This document shows positions 61,788-64,000 of a stretch of 64,000 bases of DNA, in pieces. The notes under the pieces are model-generated. The model searched no databases and had not been told where the DNA came from. It worked only from the letters and a program-made list of their open reading frames with translations. The position numbers were made by a program, and so were the translations under genes. Position 1 is the stretch's first letter; the number at the start of each line of letters is the position of its first letter. Location: positions 124,001 through 188,000 of the forward strand of contig NZ_JAKCMI010000021.1 of assembly GCF_021412585.1 (NCBI RefSeq), read 5' to 3'. Source of the stretch: Halomonas alkalisoli. Its GTDB lineage: Bacteria; Pseudomonadota; Gammaproteobacteria; Pseudomonadales; Halomonadaceae.

Positions 61788-64000
61788 GCGAGGTCACTCA
61801 GCTAGACCCATTGGCGTTCCCATTGCACGGCAGTCGCCTCATCGAAGCCAGCGCGGGAACGGGCAAGACCTTCACCATCGCCCTGCTCTACGTGCGCCTG
61901 GTGCTCGGCGCCCGCTCGGATGCGGACGATGCCGCCTTCGAACGCCCGCTGACGCCGCCCGATATCCTGGTGGTGACCTTCACCAACGCCGCCACCCAGG
62001 AGCTGCGCGAGCGGATTCGCGCGCGACTGGTCGAGGCAGCGAATGTCTTTCTAACCGAAGCGGCTCCCAAGGCTGACCAAGGGGCGCCGGGGGCAGGCCG
62101 AAGAGGAGGTCCGATTCCAGGGATGGAATCGGTAGCGCCCAAGGATGGGTTCACAGCGCCTCCTCGCAGGCCTGACGCCGGATCAGCCCCGGCTACGAAG
62201 AGCCAAGCAGATCCGCTGCTCATCGCCCTCCGCGACCAATACGATCCCGCCACCTGGCCCTCCTGCGCCCGGCGCCTGCAGCTCGCCGCCGAATGGATGG
62301 ACGAGGCCGCCGTCTCCACCATCCACAGCTGGTGCTACCGCATGCTGCGCGAGCACGCCTTCGACAGCGGCAGCCTGTTCTCCCTCGACCTGGAAAACGA
62401 CCAGACCGAGCTGGAACTCGAAGTGGTGCGCGACTACTGGCGCAGCTTCTACTACCCGCTCAACACCGACGAACTGGCCAGTGTGGTACGCCACTGGAGC
62501 ACGCCCGAGCAACTGCACGCTGCCGTGCGCGGGCTGATGCCCGAAGCCGAGGCGCTGGATAAAGGCGCCCCGCCCCCGACCGAGACGGTCACCAACGCCC
62601 AGCGCGAGACCGCCGAGCGCCTGGCAGAGCTCAAGGCGCCGTGGGCCACGTGGGTCGAGCAATTGCGCGACGTGTTCGAAGAGGCCGCCCAGCAGAAGGC
62701 CTTCAAGGGCCAGAGCTTCAACGCCAAGAGCCGCGCCAACTGGCTCGGCGCGCTGCGCGACTGGTCCCAGGGGGATGCCACCTGGCCCAACCTCACCGAC
62801 GCCGCCTGGAAGCGCCTCACACCCCAGGGCATGGCCGATATCTGGCTCAAGGGCGAGCCGCCGAACCACCCCGCCCTGGCCGCGCTGGAAACGCTGCAGG
62901 ACGAGCTCAACGCCCTGCCCGATCCCTACGCCGACCTGCTCACCCACGCCGTACACTGGTGCCGGGCGCGGCTCGACCGCGAGCAGGAGCGCCGCGCCGA
63001 GATGGGCCCCAACGAGCTGCTCACGCACCTCGACCGGGCGTTGGCCGGCCCCAACCGCGAGGCGCTGGGCGCGCAGATCCGCCGCCAGTTCCCGGTCGCC
63101 CTGGTCGACGAATTCCAGGACACCGACCCGGTGCAGTACCGCATCTTCGACTGCGTCTACCGCATCCGCGAGAACTCGCCTGAGAACGGCGTGTTCCTGA
63201 TCGGCGACCCCAAGCAGGCGATCTACGCCTTCCGCGGCGCCGACATCCATACCTACCTGCGCGCACGCCGCGACACCGATGGCCGCCACGTCACCCTGGG
63301 CACCAACTTCCGCTCCAGCAGCGAGATGGTCGAATCGGTGAACCGCTGCTTCGAATTCGCCGAGGCGCACCCGCCCGGCGCCTTCCTGTTCAATTCTCCC
63401 GAGGGAAATCCCGTTCCCTTCCTGCCCGTGGGAGCGAAAGGACGCAAGGACTCACTCACCCGCCAGGGTCAGCCGCTGCCAGCCATGACCCTGTGGCAGC
63501 TCGACAGCGACGAGCCGCTCTCCAAGACCGCCTACCACGGCGTGATGGCCGAGCGCTGCGCCTCCTATATGGTCGAGCTGCTCAACGAAGGCCAGGCGGA
63601 GCGTACCGGCTTCAAGGATGAGGACACCCTCAAGCCGCTCAAGCCCTCCGATATGGCGGTACTGGTCAACGGCCTGGGCGAGGCGCGGGCGATCCGCCAG
63701 GCGCTGGCCCGGCGTGGGGTGAAGAGCGTCTACCTCTCCGACAAGGACAAGGTGTTCGCCTCGCCGGTCGCCCCCCAGCTCGACGCCTGGCTGCGCGCCT
63801 GTGCGGCGCCTGAAGACGACCGGCTGCTGCGCACCGCCCTGGCCACCCCGGTGCTGGGGCTCGATATCGCCACGTTGGATAGTTTGAACGAAGACGAGCT
63901 GGCCTGGGAAAGCCGGGTGCTGCAGTTCCGCGACTACCACCGGCTGTGGCAGCGCCAGGGCGTGCTGCCGCTGGTGCGCAAGATCATCCACGACTTCGAC
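61784..64000 (+). CDS. recB: Exodeoxyribonuclease V subunit RecB, 3' end cut by window edge
   Basis: About 739 codons are visible. The helicase motifs are clear: Walker A EASAGTGKTFTIALLYV, TFTNAATQELRERIR, DEFQDTDPVQYRIF (Walker B) and GDPKQAIYAFRGADIHTYL, TNFRSSSEMV. The protein is the 3'-5' motor and nuclease subunit. Residues about 93-141 carry a Pro/Gly/Arg-rich insert encoded by a palindromic element (62062-62204) absent from standard RecB, with the frame kept open. Confidence 0.95.
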   Translation, partial: MSEVTQLDPLAFPLHGSRLIEASAGTGKTFTIALLYVRLVLGARSDADDAAFERPLTPPDILVVTFTNAATQELRERIRARLVEAANVFLTEAAPKADQGAPGAGRRGGPIPGMESVAPKDGFTAPPRRPDAGSAPATKSQADPLLIALRDQYDPATWPSCARRLQLAAEWMDEAAVSTIHSWCYRMLREHAFDSGSLFSLDLENDQTELELEVVRDYWRSFYYPLNTDELASVVRHWSTPEQLHAAVRGLMPEAEALDKGAPPPTETVTNAQRETAERLAELKAPWATWVEQLRDVFEEAAQQKAFKGQSFNAKSRANWLGALRDWSQGDATWPNLTDAAWKRLTPQGMADIWLKGEPPNHPALAALETLQDELNALPDPYADLLTHAVHWCRARLDREQERRAEMGPNELLTHLDRALAGPNREALGAQIRRQFPVALVDEFQDTDPVQYRIFDCVYRIRENSPENGVFLIGDPKQAIYAFRGADIHTYLRARRDTDGRHVTLGTNFRSSSEMVESVNRCFEFAEAHPPGAFLFNSPEGNPVPFLPVGAKGRKDSLTRQGQPLPAMTLWQLDSDEPLSKTAYHGVMAERCASYMVELLNEGQAERTGFKDEDTLKPLKPSDMAVLVNGLGEARAIRQALARRGVKSVYLSDKDKVFASPVAPQLDAWLRACAAPEDDRLLRTALATPVLGLDIATLDSLNEDELAWESRVLQFRDYHRLWQRQGVLPLVRKIIHDFD
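62062..62204 (+). repeat. 143-bp nested-palindrome element inside recB, in frame
   Basis: Five concentric inverted pairs: GGCTC/GAGCC (62062-62066, 62200-62204), GGCTGA/TCAGCC (62071-62076, 62183-62188), CAGGCC/GGCCTG (62094-62099, 62169-62174), GAGGAGG/CCTCCTC (62103-62109, 62159-62165) and CCGATTCCA/TGGAATCGG (62111-62119, 62124-62132). The translation through it, for example RRGGPIPGMESVAPKDGFTA, is unlike RecB on both sides. It interrupts the sequence between ARLVEAANVF and DPLLIALRDQYDP. Confidence 0.75.

Noticed and set aside
1..64000. tRNA, rRNA, CRISPR array, IS element, prophage
   Set aside because: Looked for conserved tRNA arms, regularly spaced repeats, transposase or integrase motifs; none were found.

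Overview
The window is GC-rich (clearly above 60% G+C by eye) and gene-dense. It looks like the chromosome of a halophilic gammaproteobacterium of the Halomonas type. That call is an inference from the gene families (RecBC, SelO, many TRAP/TTT/sodium-coupled importers, a malonate operon with a TRAP importer, a TPP-riboswitch thiamine-precursor operon) and from codon use. No rRNA, tRNA, CRISPR array, IS transposase or prophage gene was seen.

Layout. 1-13 kb holds the end of a PhnE-type ABC permease, a small membrane protein, ilvD, a higBA toxin-antitoxin pair with its own operator, a TPP-riboswitch-controlled symporter-tenA operon, a nested-palindrome repeat, a frameshifted HNH nuclease gene, an AhpD-like peroxidase-related gene, a 7TMR-GGDEF cyclase and a large P-loop (zeta-like) kinase. 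13-15.7 kb holds mmsA with a divergent LysR regulator.

15.7-34.5 kb is the most unusual region, an accessory catabolic island for organic acids. It has two complete tripartite tricarboxylate transporters (TctCBA), a TAXI-TRAP transporter, three lyases of the isocitrate lyase/PEP mutase superfamily, a LeuCD-like hydro-lyase with no leucine biosynthesis genes nearby, two isochorismatase-fold hydrolases (one without the catalytic Cys), a 2-oxoglutarate dioxygenase, and GntR and LysR regulators. The two TCT operons carry a nearly identical 22-bp promoter element containing the palindrome ATGTC-ctatt-GACAT, so one regulator probably controls both. The logic suggests import of an unsaturated or branched di/tricarboxylate, hydration by the LeuCD-like enzyme, then C-C cleavage by the lyases, resembling the dimethylmaleate hydratase/dimethylmalate lyase end of nicotinate fermentation. 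The true substrate is unknown.

34.5-45 kb holds a 600-bp gene-poor spacer with a C10 tract and gene fragments, a sodium:solute symporter with a 42-residue partner, selO, a GntR/haloacid dehalogenase pair, a DUF2294-Nif3-gate-permease operon with an internal terminator, a hydroxyacid dehydrogenase and a flavin reductase. 45-52.9 kb is a malonate utilisation operon (GntR regulator, TRAP dctPQM, malonyl-CoA decarboxylase, malonyl-CoA synthetase) ending in a DsbA-fold isomerase and an unknown protein. 52.9-58 kb holds an amidase, an EF-hand protein, an AraC regulator and a Xre-RES toxin-antitoxin pair overlapping a 5'-nucleotidase. The window ends with recC and a truncated recB that carries an in-frame palindromic element.
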